Shown: positions 9,233 through 18,470 of the stretch, one piece after another
Layout of the letters: the number at the start of each line of letters is the position of its first letter
Numbering within the stretch: position 1 is the stretch's first letter
Assembly: GCA_049999725.1 (NCBI GenBank)
Contig: JBNGIS010032598.1
Coordinates: forward strand, 1-20,514
Reading direction: 5' to 3'
DNA length: 20,514 nt
From: Haplomitrium mnioides
Taxonomy: Eukaryota; Marchantiophyta; Haplomitriopsida; Calobryales
Translations under genes and position numbers: made by a program
The notes under the pieces: model-generated
Seen by the model: only the letters and a program-made list of their open reading frames with translations
What the model was told of the DNA's origin: nothing
Database searches by the model: none

Positions 9233-9720
9233 GCGGTCCACCTTCCTCGTTGAAAACGATGTCGAACAGCGCTACCTCAGATAAGTGGCACTTCGGACGA
9301 GCCCGTTGGATCTTTCAGACTAGAGAGAGGTCAACCACGGATGAAGGTCAGCGTGGCAGTCCACCTTCCCTGTTGAAAATGACGTCGTATGGCGCTCTGG
9401 AGAACCAAGTCAACTACGGGCCCACGGGTTCCATGGATTCCTTCAGACTCCCCATCGGAGGAATGTTCTACAATCCCTCGCGGTCAACTTCGAAACCTCA
9501 GCTCAGCGTGGCGGTCCACCTTCCCTATGGAAAATGGCATCGGATGGCGTGACCTCAGTCACGTGGCGCTTCGGAGGAGCCCGTTGGATCCCTCGGACTC
9601 CGGTCAGCTTCGAAACCTCAGGTCAGCGCAGCGGTCCACCTTCTCTATGGAAAACTGCATCGGACAGCGCTACCTCAGATACGTGGCACTTCGGAGGAGT
9701 CTGAGGGATCCTTCAGACTT
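9233..9720 (+). repeat. Second LTR repeat family, four copies, 120-155 bp
   Basis: GC(g/a)GTCCACCTTC recurs at 9233, 9357, 9511 and 9631. Units continue with a GAAAA block, CTACCTCAGATACGTGGCACTTCGG-like sequence (variably preserved) and GGATCC(t/c)TC(a/g)GACT. The last two units are exactly 120 bp apart; the second unit is the most divergent. Confidence 0.88.
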
Positions 9721-10845
9721 CCTTGTCCGTTGGATTCTTCAGATTTGGATCCGTGGTCAACTACGGAACAAGGTCAATGCGCCGGTCCAACTTCCGGGTT
9801 GAAGATGGAGGCAAGAGAGGAAAAGTCAATAACAGGCTCTGGGTTCCGCGAGATTCCTTCGGACCCTGTTCCACGAGATCCTTTGGACTCGGATCAATCA
9901 GACTTCACATACTCGACCTTGTAGACCTTGGAAATGGTCGTTGTACTTGGAAGCATTTTGCGAATAGACAGGATTGGCGTCGCCAATTTTGACTTCGGGC
10001 CTAACTAGAATAATGACCTTTTCAAACGGGAAGGATTTGCAACGGAGAAGCACGAGGGGTATACATCGACAGGCTGCGACATTGATCGGGTTGGTGTGCA
10101 AGCAAACTAGAGGCGCGCAAGCTATCTCGAGATAAGAAGAGGCAACGAAGTAAGGAAGAGAGGATTCTAGTGAGAATTTACATGAGGTGAGTGTACTCGT
10201 GTTGGGGGCTAGCAGGGGCAGAGGTGGATTGGAGGGGTGCCAAGAATCGCCGGGTAGGGAGCTTAGAAGGCTTGGGCGATTCAGGTGAGCTCATCCCTGC
10301 GGGTGGACTAGTAGCGGAGGTGAATCGATACGGGAAATTGAAGGGGATCAGATTTGTTGAGAATTCGGGAGAGGCTTCCAAGTGTGATCTTGGGGTCGTT
10401 TCTGTTTCATCTGTGCAGGAGCATCAAACCCAGAAGTGCTCGGAGTCCGCTCTGGTGTAATCTTTCAAGTGGAGCTGAGAAGAGGGTAGTTGCATTAGTG
10501 CCCGCACACTACGTAGAAGACCTGTTCACGACTTGAAGATGGAGTGAGCTGCCATCAGTCGTGAGGACTGTCTTTTAGAGGTGGAAGTTAAAGAAATCAT
10601 CTTTCGAGCCTCAGGAAGTAAATGCAGGGCTTCTTGAGAGGGAAGTTAAAAAACTATTTGGAAGAAGGGTGTGTGCGTGGAAGTTGGAAGGAAAATGGAA
10701 GTTGTGAGCTAAAGAAGGGAGGAGTCTGCTAGAGAGATCAGTCCCAATGGTCCTAAAAGGCCTATGATTCTCGTGAAGTGCAATGCATTAGTGTGTTTGT
10801 ATTTGTGTATAAGTGTATTAGTTAGATTTGAATTTTGTTGTATTG

Positions 10846-10851
10846 TATAAG
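10846..10851 (+). promoter_or_regulatory. Candidate LTR core promoter (TATAAG)
   Basis: TATAAG lies in a zone that is nearly identical in both LTRs (about 10785-10890 and 19500-19605), where neighbouring sequence has drifted. A second TATAAG is at 10808. Conservation and AT-richness suggest the U3/R transition, but no start site can be shown from sequence. Confidence 0.25.
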
Positions 10852-11277
10852 AAACCTTTAAGACTAGGAGTAGAGAGGTATTCCAATTGATGAGACCATC
10901 GGACAACTCTGCGAGGGGGAGTCAAGTTTCTTGACATTGTTCCATGACACTAGGGTTCCTGCATTCTGCCCTTGAATTGTACACAAGGTGGCTGGGTCCA
11001 GATTTGGGACCCCTGAATTATATTGCAGAATTACCACATGAGTATTTTGGTCTATGAGAATATGTGTTCTTGCATTGAGGGTGAATGAGCAGGCTGGTTG
11101 TTGAATTGTTTGTTGAGGTGAGGAAAAGTTTGTAAGGCAAGGAGGGATTCCTTAAAGCTTCAAAGTGATAAGTGGATAGAGGCCATCTCACAAAAGTACC
11201 TTGTTCCCCTGTTTTTGTCCTCCCCTACCTTCCAAGTGGCACCTGTGAAGGTTAAAACCTGAAAGAGGGGAGTGACA

Positions 11278-11484
11278 TAATTTTTTGGCGCTTGAAGGAG
11301 GGCGAAAGGTTTGCAAAAAGCCTGAGACCAACCCGACGTCAAGATATCATTTTTCGCACCAAGGACCCATAGTCGAATTCTAAAGGAGAATTCCAAGAAA
11401 GAGAGCAATTTGTTGTGAGTGTGTTGGTGAAGAGTGGAGGAAGGAATTGACTTGTGAGTGGAATTGTCCTTGCTTAGTGTTGGG
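11278..11484 (+). other. Leader between 5' LTR and gag, with primer-binding site
   Basis: TGGCGCTTGAAGGAGG starts at 11286, eight bases after the LTR end. It begins with TGG, complementary to the CCA tail of a tRNA, and shares TGGCGC with sites reported for Athila/Tat-type elements. The tRNA cannot be named by eye. The rest of the leader has no coding frame. Confidence 0.65.
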
Positions 11485-12959
11485 ATGGCAAATCCGGTGC
11501 CCCCGTCCAGATTGAGGAGCAAATTTAAATACAAATCCTTTAAGGGGCGTTTGAAGTATGACCTTGATGCCTGGCTGGATGATCTGGAGAACACCGCGGC
11601 AGCGAACGGAGAAAGCCATGTAAAAATCGAAATTCTGCCAGCGGTCTTCAAGGGAGAAGCACAGCCTTGGTACAAGGATCTGCCCAACAACGTCAAGAGG
11701 GACTTGGGAGCCTTCAAGGCTGCATTCATTGCGGAGTTTAGGAGGATCGGGGAGAAAACAAAGGTGCTGATCAAAATGGGTCAATTGAGGATGAAGAAGA
11801 AAGAGTCCGTAAGGAAATTCCTCCAGAGGCTTAAGAAGGTGGTTGGGAGGTTGAATCCGTCAGCTACGGATGGGATGCTCACAACATGGTTCTTGGCAGC
11901 CCTTCCCATGGGAATTTGGACCCGGGTGAGGGAAATGGATGCATAGACTCTGGAGGAGGCGGTCAATGCAACTTGCTCCCATGTAAAGGCTACAATCACG
12001 AGCTCCCATAGAAAGGCTAGAGCAAAGTATGAGTCCGATGACTCTTCAGACACTTTGGATAGCGGAGAGGAGACAGATGAGAGCTTCACATCCACCTTGG
12101 AGAGCGAGGAGAACTCGAACAACAGCAGCTCTGATGAGGACCGGTTATCCTAGAAGAAGAAGAAACAGAAAGATCTAAAGAAGAGAAAACAAGCAAAGGA
12201 GAGAGAAGTACATCATCGCAAAGGGGCTAGCAAAAGAAAAATCCAGAAGAAGTAAGCCTGAACCCGAGACGAGCAAATAGAAAGGGGGGAGGGATTGAAT
12301 TGAGGAGTTGAGTGTCAAAATGGAGGCAATGAATATCTTCCTAGTAGGGATCAAACCAGAAGGGCGGCTACTCCCCACTGGGCAAGTCGGAGTGTGGTGA
12401 GTGAGATGCAACAAACATGGCCACTCCCCTTAGGAATGCACGACAGAGAATAATGTAGTACATTATGTGCGAGAAGAGGCATTGGAGTACATGAGGGAGG
12501 AGGTGTATTATATGATGGAGGAGGCCTCTTAGACTGTGTAATAGATCAATGGAGGGCCTCGCACCATGTTGAGCAGGCTTAAGGGGGGAGTGGAGGGCCA
12601 AGAAATCAGTGGGCTGCCAATCGCCCACCTCGAACAACAATTATGGTATGTTGGAATAATGGCCAGCCAGGCCACATTTCCTCCAACTGTTCGGAGCCAC
12701 GAAAGAGCGGTTATGGCCAATCGTCCGTATTATGCTTACAATGTAAGAAGGAGGGCATGTGGTGATCAATTGCCCACTCAGCCGAAGGCCCGATGCATCC
12801 CCTAGCCCAGGCGCAAACCCCCCTTCCCTTGCAATTGTCAATCTCATAGCCCTGGAAAAGGAGGAGGAAGCAAAATTGCCCAGATGGGAGACACCCACTC
12901 TCGAAGATTGCTACCGGGTGGTGACCAAAGTCGAGGTGAAAGCCAAGAAGAAGAGTTAG
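11485..12959 (+). pseudogene. gag: gag: capsid and zinc-knuckle nucleocapsid, broken
   Basis: The start is ATG at 11485 (MANPVPPSRLRSKFKYKSF). Residues about 25-150 match the retrotransposon Gag fold: AWLDDLENTAA, LPAVFKGEAQPWYKDLP, FKAAFIAEFRRIGEKTK and RKFLQRLKKVVGRLNP. The frame stops at TAG 11944 (probably from CAG) and continues in frame through an acidic Ser/Glu-rich stretch to more stops, followed by a basic Lys-rich tract. Three CCHC-type zinc knuckles follow: 12398-12433 with its first Cys replaced by TGA, 12649-12690 with its second Cys position an Asn, and about 12730-12775 with all four ligands but a one-base frameshift in the middle. Gag would assemble the cytoplasmic particle and bind element RNA. 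The downstream edge, where Gag passes into Pol, is not sharp. Confidence 0.85.
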
Positions 12960-13307
12960 AGGAAGAGCGAGTGAAAGGCCAAGAAGAGGATAGCTCAAGC
13001 ACCCTTGTCACGGGGTGACTCGAATTATCAATGAGATAATCCGAAGTGGTTCTATCCCAAGCAACAGGACCATGTGAGGAAGTAGCTGGAGGCATTGGAG
13101 GAAGAGCAGGCAGCGAGGGAGACCCTGAAGGATGTCCGCAAGCAGTAGAAAGAGCCCAAGGAGGCATGGGAAAAGATCATAGGCCCAGAAAGGGGAGTGA
13201 AGCCAGGCTCGTACAACATTCAGGCGAATGTGAGAGACTGTCCTGTTACGACCACAGTGGGCCAATTGATTCAAGACAGCCCGCTGTATAGAAGGCAGCT
13301 CTGAGAA
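12960..13307 (+). pseudogene. gag-protease linker
   Basis: A continuous but stop-rich frame from about 13020 reads DNPKWFYPKQQDHVRK, then a charged helical segment (EALEEEQAARETLKDVRKQ), then GSYNIQANVRDCPVTTTVGQ and SPLYRRQL just before the protease. The last part is also present in the outer element at 8058-8107, so it is part of the family's polyprotein. Function is unknown beyond joining Gag to the protease. Confidence 0.65.
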
Positions 13308-14075
13308 TTGTTAATGGGAGCCAAGAGGAGGAGGAGGCTGCCCCGAGATCTACAGCGGGTATGTGAGGACAAGAGGTCCCTAGAGATCAACATTCAGATC
13401 GTGGGGTGCACACTATCATTGGTACCCATAGATGAAGGGGCAGAGGTGAACATTATGGTGGAGGAAACCGCCTACAAGCTGGGATTCATAGAATTCCAAC
13501 CCACAACCAGAATCATGAGGCTGGCAGATGGGTCCCCGGTGAAACCATTAGGCTTCCTCCTCTGAGTGCCTACCTTCATCTGAGGAAAAGAATTCAAGCT
13601 GAATTACCTAGTCATGCGGCCAGCTAGAGCATCTCCATACCCTGTACTAATTGGGAGACCGTGGCTGTATGGGGCCCAAGTCCTACATAACTGGGGAAAT
13701 TTGACATTGGTGTTTGGCCTTAAGAAGACAGTAGTGCAATACGAACCTGTTCCTCACTCGGGGGAAACACATGCAGAAGAGGAGTATGACAGTAAGTGGT
13801 CCGAAGAGGAGGAAGAATCGGAATACCACTACTAGGTTCAGATGGTAAGTGAGGCCACAGAGGAGGACCTGTTGGAAGAAGGTGTGGTGTTTGTAAATCA
13901 AATTGAGATAGCCGAGTGCACAAGAACAAAGCACCATCTTAGGAAATCCACTGAGGATTTAGCAAGGGATGAGGACACTAAGGTCGAAAGAAAGGAGGGG
14001 TCCGAAGTGTCTCATTGGAGGCACGGGCGGACACATAAAAGTCTGAAGAGTTTCTCGAGATGGAAGGGGGGTTGA
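13308..14075 (+). pseudogene. Aspartic protease (retropepsin-like) and downstream spacer
   Basis: The protease core reads LSLVPIDEGAEVNIMVEE, KLGFIEFQPTTRI and RLADGSPVKPLG. The catalytic Asp codon is at 13431-13433, in D-E-G-A. TGA at 13563-13565 interrupts it. The polyprotein then continues in another frame as VMRPARASPYPVLIGRPWLY and GAQVLHNWGNLTL, the block that usually follows the protease in plant gypsy elements. An acidic spacer (SEEEEESEYHY) follows and runs into the RT. Dimers of this enzyme would process Gag-Pol inside the particle. The outer element shows the same blocks at 8111-8384 and 20000-20360. Confidence 0.85.
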
Positions 14076-14155
14076 GATTGACGACCCTAATGCAGGAAGC
14101 ATGTGCGCATTGGAGAAACAAGATGGGGGCAGTGTAGGAATCCCAACACAAGCAA

Positions 14156-15120
14156 TTGGTTGTCCAAGAGAGACGAACATTCCACATCAGATTTGAATTG
14201 CCCAAAGAATCAGAGCGAGCCATCACTCATCTCCTAATAAACTTTAGTGATGCCTTTGCCTGGAGTCACATTGATTTAAAAGGAGTCCTGAGGGAATTGA
14301 GGGAACACAAGATTTACTTTGAACCCACATCAATCCCTGTAAGACAATGCCAATACAAGATGAACCCCCGATTCTCCCTGCTGGTGAAGGAGGAGATTGA
14401 CAAGTTGCTAGAGGCAGACTTCATCTACCCGGTGCTAAATACTGAATGGGTGTTCCTTCTGGTGGTGGTGCCCAAGAAAGTCGGGTAGGATGGAGAAAAG
14501 AAGATCTCAATGTGACATGATTTTTTGAAGCTCAATGAGACCACAAAGAAGGACCACTACCCGTTGCCCTTCACGTACGAGGTGCTGGATTTGGTGGCAG
14601 GGCAAGAGGTCTACAACATCCTAGATGGATATTTCGGGTGCAATCAGATTTGGATCCGAGAGGAGGATCAGCTGAAGATAACATTCACCATAGAATGGGG
14701 GGTGTTTGCCTTCCAACGGCTACCTTTCAGACTATACAATGCACGAGGAACCTTTCAAAGGATGATGATGAACATCTTCCATGATTACCTCAAGAAATTC
14801 TTGGAGATCTTCATCGACAATTTCATGGTGTATGGGATCAGGAGCGGGATGTGAGGCTCACCCTCCAATGATGCAGAGAGACGGGGTTGAGATTAAACCC
14901 AAGCAAGTATTTCTTCGGGGTGAAAGAGGGAATACTCCTTGGACACAGGGTTTCCAGTCGAGGAATCGAAGTAGACCAGGAGAAGATTGCAATTTGGATG
15001 AATGTCGCATTCCCCACCAACTTGAAGGAGGTGCAAGGCTTCTTGGGGTGGGTGGGGTACTACAGAAGATTTATCGACCAATTTGCCTCGGTGGCTCTAT
15101 CCCCTCACCCAAATGACCAA
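14156..15120 (+). pseudogene. Reverse transcriptase, broken and catalytically altered
   Basis: RT blocks appear in order: FSDAFAWSHIDLKGV, EEIDKLLEADFIYPV, VVVPKKVG, KKDHYPLPFTYEVLD, QEVYNILDGYFGCNQI (first catalytic Asp in LDGYFG), ITFTIEWGVFAFQRLPF and GTFQRMMMNIF. The YxDD-type box reads FIDN: the second Asp is Asn at codon 14819-14821. Stops at TAG 14486 and TGA 14513 lie in frame. A frameshift between about 14835 and 14887 moves the rest to another frame, which continues LNPSKYFFGVKEGILLGHRV and FLGWVGYYRRFIDQFA, the usual thumb/connection motifs. The enzyme would copy element RNA to DNA, primed by a tRNA; with Asn in the metal-binding pair it should not. Confidence 0.92.
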
Positions 15121-15736
15121 GGGGGCAGCACCTTTGAAGCCACCCCCGAAAGGCTGACAAGCTTCATGGAGTTGAAGAGGCAATTGGCGAGTGCCCATGT
15201 TCTAGTGCCTCCCATTTGGGGGAGAGAATTTCACGTAATGATTGATGTATTCGGCTTTTGCATTGGGGCGGTGCTGAGCGAGATGGATGAGAGGAAGGCA
15301 CAGATCATCTGATTTATTTTGCTAGTAGGCTACTATCCCCATCGGAGAAGAATTACTCTGCTATTGATCGGGAAGCCTTAGGAATCATTTATGCCTTGAA
15401 GAAATTTAGGCATTACTTGTTGCATTACAAGGTGATCTTTCACACCAATCACAATGCTCTCAAGTACATGGTAAATAAACCAGATGTGAAAGGTCGAATT
15501 GCGAGGTGGGTGCTTCTCCTACAGGAGTTTGACTTTGAAGTGAGAATCAAGTGGCACAACAATGCCAACTTCTTCTCCCGAATTGCTAGGCTAATCAATC
15601 AGAAGGAGGTGAACGATGCGTTTCCGGATGAGGACCTATTCCAGGTGAGAGCTTGGAGGGCCATTGACTATGCTACCATAACAAAATTCCTCCTTTCAGC
15701 TCAAATCCCGAAAGGCAGCAGCAAAGAGGAAGCTGC
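15121..15736 (+). pseudogene. RNase H, broken and catalytically altered
   Basis: The domain follows RT directly. The first catalytic Asp is in FHVMIDVFGFCIGAVL (codon 15244-15246). A one-base frameshift near 15300 precedes IYFASRLLSPSEKNYSAIDR, and the catalytic Glu is in EALGIIYALK (15372-15374). The next Asp, in the position usually read as T-D-H, is Asn here (FHTNHNALKYM, codon 15447-15449). ARWVLLLQEFDFEVR and a degenerate NNANFFSRI close the domain; the latter corresponds to the conserved Asp/Leu/Ser/Arg end of gypsy RNase H. The enzyme would degrade the RNA strand of the RNA-DNA hybrid and leave the polypurine primer. A frame change near 15735 leads into integrase. Confidence 0.9.
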
Positions 15737-16939
15737 ATGTTCCTCCAAAAGATGAAGCCATACATGTTGATCAAGGGAGTGTTGCACAAGCGGGGCTACG
15801 ATGGAATGATCAGACGATGCCTAGAGCAGGATCAACCTACAGTGGTGATGCAGGCCTTGCACAGAGAGGAGGTGGGGGGCCATTTTGTAACGGATGCCAC
15901 CATAAGGAAGAGTTTAGATCCAGGGTACTAGTGGCCTACTCTGCACAAAGATGTGCACTTCTGGGTGAAGAGGTGCGACACATGCTAGAGGATGGGGATG
16001 CCAGCAACTAACCAGCATCATCCCTTGGTCCTAATTATTCCCTTGGCACCTTTTGAAAAATGGGGAATTGATTTCATCGGCCCGATTGCACCCTCCACTT
16101 GCAAGGAGAATAGATACATTCTGTTGGCTACGGATTATGCACCGAAGTAGGTGGAAGCCAGAGCCACTCGGAAGGATGATGCCAAGACAGTGTCTGCCTT
16201 CCTATATGAGCAGATGTTTTGCAGGTTTGGACCTCCGCTAGAGCTAGTGAGTGACCAAGGTATGCATTTCATCAACCAGGTGATCAAGGACCTGACTACA
16301 AGATACCTGGTCAAGCACCGCCGCATAACAATTTATCATCCCAAGGCTAACGGGCTCACGAAAAGGGCAAACGGGATGATGGGTAAGATCCTTAGCAAAA
16401 CGGTAGTAGCCAACAAGGCGGACTGGGACGTCAAGCTGCTAACATCAACCCATGCCTATAACCTGGCTTTTAAAACTACCACTCGCCACTACCCCTATTT
16501 CTTGGTCTTTGGACAGAACGCTCTGGTGTTAGTGGAGTAGGAAGTGCCCACCAAGCGACTATTGGAAGAGGAGAGGATGATAGAAGATCGGAGCACGAGG
16601 GAGAGATTATATCAACTAGAGAGCTTGGAGGAAGCCAGGGAGCAAGCCCGGGGAAGGTTGGAGCACCAACAACAATTGCAGAAGCAACAACACGATAAAG
16701 GCCTGAAACCAATAGACCTCTGGGAAGGGAACCTAGTGCTATTGTATGACAGCAGGTTTGTACACTTCCTAGGGAAGTTACACAATAGATGGATAGGCCC
16801 CTTTGTGTTGAAAAAATTTCATCAAAATGGGTCAGCAGAATTGGAAACGTTGGAGAGGCAGAAGTTTGCTAATCGAGTGCATTTCGACCGCCTCAAAAGG
16901 TACGCAAACCAAGAGGAAGATGGAGGGGGACAGAGTTGA
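15737..16939 (+). pseudogene. Integrase, one frame with four stops and altered DDE triad
   Basis: A single frame holds the whole integrase. The HHCC zinc-binding part is at 15860-15985 (H-REEVGG-H, then C-D-T-C). The core has Asp in EKWGIDFIGP (16070-16072) and Asp in LVSDQGMHF (16253-16255). The expected third acidic residue, Glu in the HPKANGL block, is Lys (AAA 16361-16363). A helical Gln-rich linker (ARGRLEHQQQLQKQQHDK) and the tail LVLLYDSRFVHFLGKL follow, ending in RLKRYANQEED and TGA. In-frame TAGs are at 15929, 15986, 16148 and 16538; the first and third stand where Trp, and the second where Gln, is usual. No chromodomain is present. It would join cDNA ends to target DNA; the related minus-strand relic still has the Glu. 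Confidence 0.93.
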
Positions 16940-17131
16940 TCCGATCGAAGATTCCAAGTCGGCGGGTGTGAGTGTGTGTGTGAGTGTGGTGAGTTTGTGC
17001 GAGTGTGTTGGGTGTTGGTGAAATTGCACTACGGCAACCTTGTATTTGGCCAAGCAATGGCCACTTCAGAGGGGGCACAACCAGTAGAGTCGATGAACAA
17101 GGAAGGGTGTTTGCAAGGTCGCTTCACACTT
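16940..17131 (+). other. Spacer between integrase and polypurine tract, with GT-rich tract
   Basis: About 190 bp without a gene. 16966-17020 is a GT-rich simple tract (GTGTGAGTGTGTGTGTGAG and similar). No env-like frame or second ORF fits here. Confidence 0.7.
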
Positions 17132-17141
17132 GAAGGGGGAG
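17132..17141 (+). other. Polypurine tract
   Basis: GAAGGGGGAG, followed by TTA, lies immediately before the 3' LTR. It would survive RNase H cleavage and prime plus-strand synthesis. Its counterpart in the minus-strand relic has the same spacing to its LTR. Confidence 0.85.
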
Positions 17142-17399
17142 TTATATCAGCCAGTGACATGGGACACTAAGGAAGAACTCATGGAATCGGAGGTGGCATT
17201 GGAACAATTTCTCTCTCGTAAGTGTTAAAGTACCTCGGAAGCAGTGGATCAACTCCAATCAGTGAGTACAAACGGGTTGCCAGGATCCAAGAAGTGGAAT
17301 GGGATTGCTTCCAAATTGGAAAAGAGAGTTGTGCCAGCCACGAGTGGGAGGGCACCACTTAAATTTGACGGAAGTGGACAAGAGCCTCCAAATATCATC

Positions 17400-17616
17400 G
17401 GGATGCAGGAATGGAGGCCCTAGCAGGGAGGAACACGGTGCTTACCAGAGGCAAGCAGCTGAAGGGAGGAAGGATTGGAGCCGCGAGGCAGAGATCGAAG
17501 AGCAACAATGGGAGGAGGAGATCGTAGACAAGGAAAGGTTGCATCGCAAGCTTTTGGATGTCGTGCACCAAAAGCAAGAATCGGGAAGAGGAAGGAGGGG
17601 GCCATGGTCTGCGTAA
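17400..17616 (+). other. Charged reading stretch inside the 3' LTR
   Basis: Open frame ending TAA at 17614-17616 with RQAAEGRKDWSREAEIEEQQ followed by a Glu/Lys-rich helix (IVDKERLHRKLLDVV). It is the partner of the 5' LTR stretch at 8640-8837. Predicted as a coiled-coil-like peptide; origin unknown. Confidence 0.35.
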
Positions 17617-17711
17617 GCAGCAACTACGCCAAGGATCGGGGGATGCTCTGATCCCTTAGGTGTTAATGGGTTCTACTGGGGTCCGCAACCACTTCCTTCA
17701 CAGTTCAGCAG

Positions 17712-18062
17712 GATTCAGCGGAGACGTGGCAGGCGCAGGGGTGTTCGCGAGCCTTTGCAAAAACGTGGCATCCTTGCAGGTGTCCGTGAGCTTTTGCAGA
17801 AATGTGGCATCCTCCCAAGTGTCCGGGAGCCTTTGCAGAAACGTGGCGCCCTCACATGTGTCTGGAAGATTCAGCGGAGATGTGGCAAACGCGGGGGTGT
17901 CCGCAGGCCTTTGCGGAAATGTGGCGTCCTTGTAGGTCTCCCGGAGATTCAGCGGAGACGTGGCAGGCGCAGGGGTGTCCGCGGGCCTTTGTGGAAACGT
18001 GGCATCCTCGCAGGTGTCTGAGAGATTCAGCGGAGACATGGTAGGCGCGGGGGTGTTCGGGA
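17712..18062 (+). repeat. 39-bp monomer array, ABBBABABA, in the 3' LTR
   Basis: GATTCAG (A-type start) occurs at 17712, 17868, 17946 and 18024. B-type monomers start at 17751, 17790, 17829, 17907 and 17985. All spacings are exact multiples of 39. Two extra consecutive B monomers compared with the 5' LTR are the only change in array order. Confidence 0.95.
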
Positions 18063-18090
18063 TCTTCTTCGAAAACCTAAGATCAGCGTG

Positions 18091-18470
18091 GCAGTCCACC
18101 TTCCCTGTTGAAAACAGTGTCGGACAGCACTACCTCGGATATGTGGCGCTTTGGAGGAGCCCATTGGATCCTTCGGATCAGAGAGAGGTCAACCACGGAC
18201 GAAGGTCAGTGCAGCGGTCCACCTTCCCTGTTGAAAACGACGTCCCACGGTGCTCTACGGAACTAGGTCAACTGCATGCCCACGGGTTCCGTAGATTCCT
18301 TTGGACTCCTTGTCCGAGTAATATTCAAGAATTTCCTGCGATCAACTTTGGAACCTTGGGTCAGTGCGGCGGTCCACCTTCCCTATGGAAAACGACGTCC
18401 GACGATGCTACCTCGGATACGTGGCACTTTGGAGGAGTCCGAAGGATCCTTCGGACTTCCTTGTCTGTTG
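18091..18470 (+). repeat. Second LTR repeat family, three copies
   Basis: GC(g/a)GTCCACCTTCCCT recurs at 18091, 18214 and 18369. The 123- and 155-bp spacings match the first two intervals in the 5' LTR; the 120-bp unit that forms the 5' LTR's extra copy is absent. Confidence 0.88.

Larger units (their letters stand above)
8385..11277 (+). repeat. 5' LTR, 2,893 bp
   Basis: Direct-repeat partner of 17145-19993. It starts TGTTAGCC, ends GAGTGACA, and is followed after eight bases by the primer-binding site. It holds a degenerate charged reading stretch (8640-8837), a 39-bp monomer array (8932-9204), a second repeat family (9233-9720), and an AT/GT-rich, well-conserved zone around 10780-10880 that may be the core promoter. 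It is longer than the 3' LTR because it has one extra 120-bp unit and small insertions but two fewer 39-bp monomers. Confidence 0.93.

Noticed and set aside
9389-9992. Overlapping plus-strand frames in the 5' LTR (137 and 89 codons)
   Set aside because: They run through the 120-155-bp repeat family, lack conservation of frame in the 3' LTR and have no recognisable domain.
11286-11301. tRNA-related gene at the primer-binding site
   Set aside because: Only a short match to a tRNA 3' end is expected there; no cloverleaf can be formed around it.
11160-11774. 204-codon minus-strand frame
   Set aside because: It lies antisense to the well-supported gag and 5' LTR end, has no family features, and mirrors gag codon bias.
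16940-17131. Chromodomain or env-like gene after integrase
   Set aside because: Only 190 bp separate the integrase stop from the polypurine tract, and no frame fits either domain.
17698-18099. 133-codon minus-strand frame with a repeated PADTPAPATSPLN-like peptide
   Set aside because: It is produced by the 39-bp LTR array; 39 is a multiple of three, so every frame stays open. The matching minus-strand frame at 8918-9241 has the same cause.
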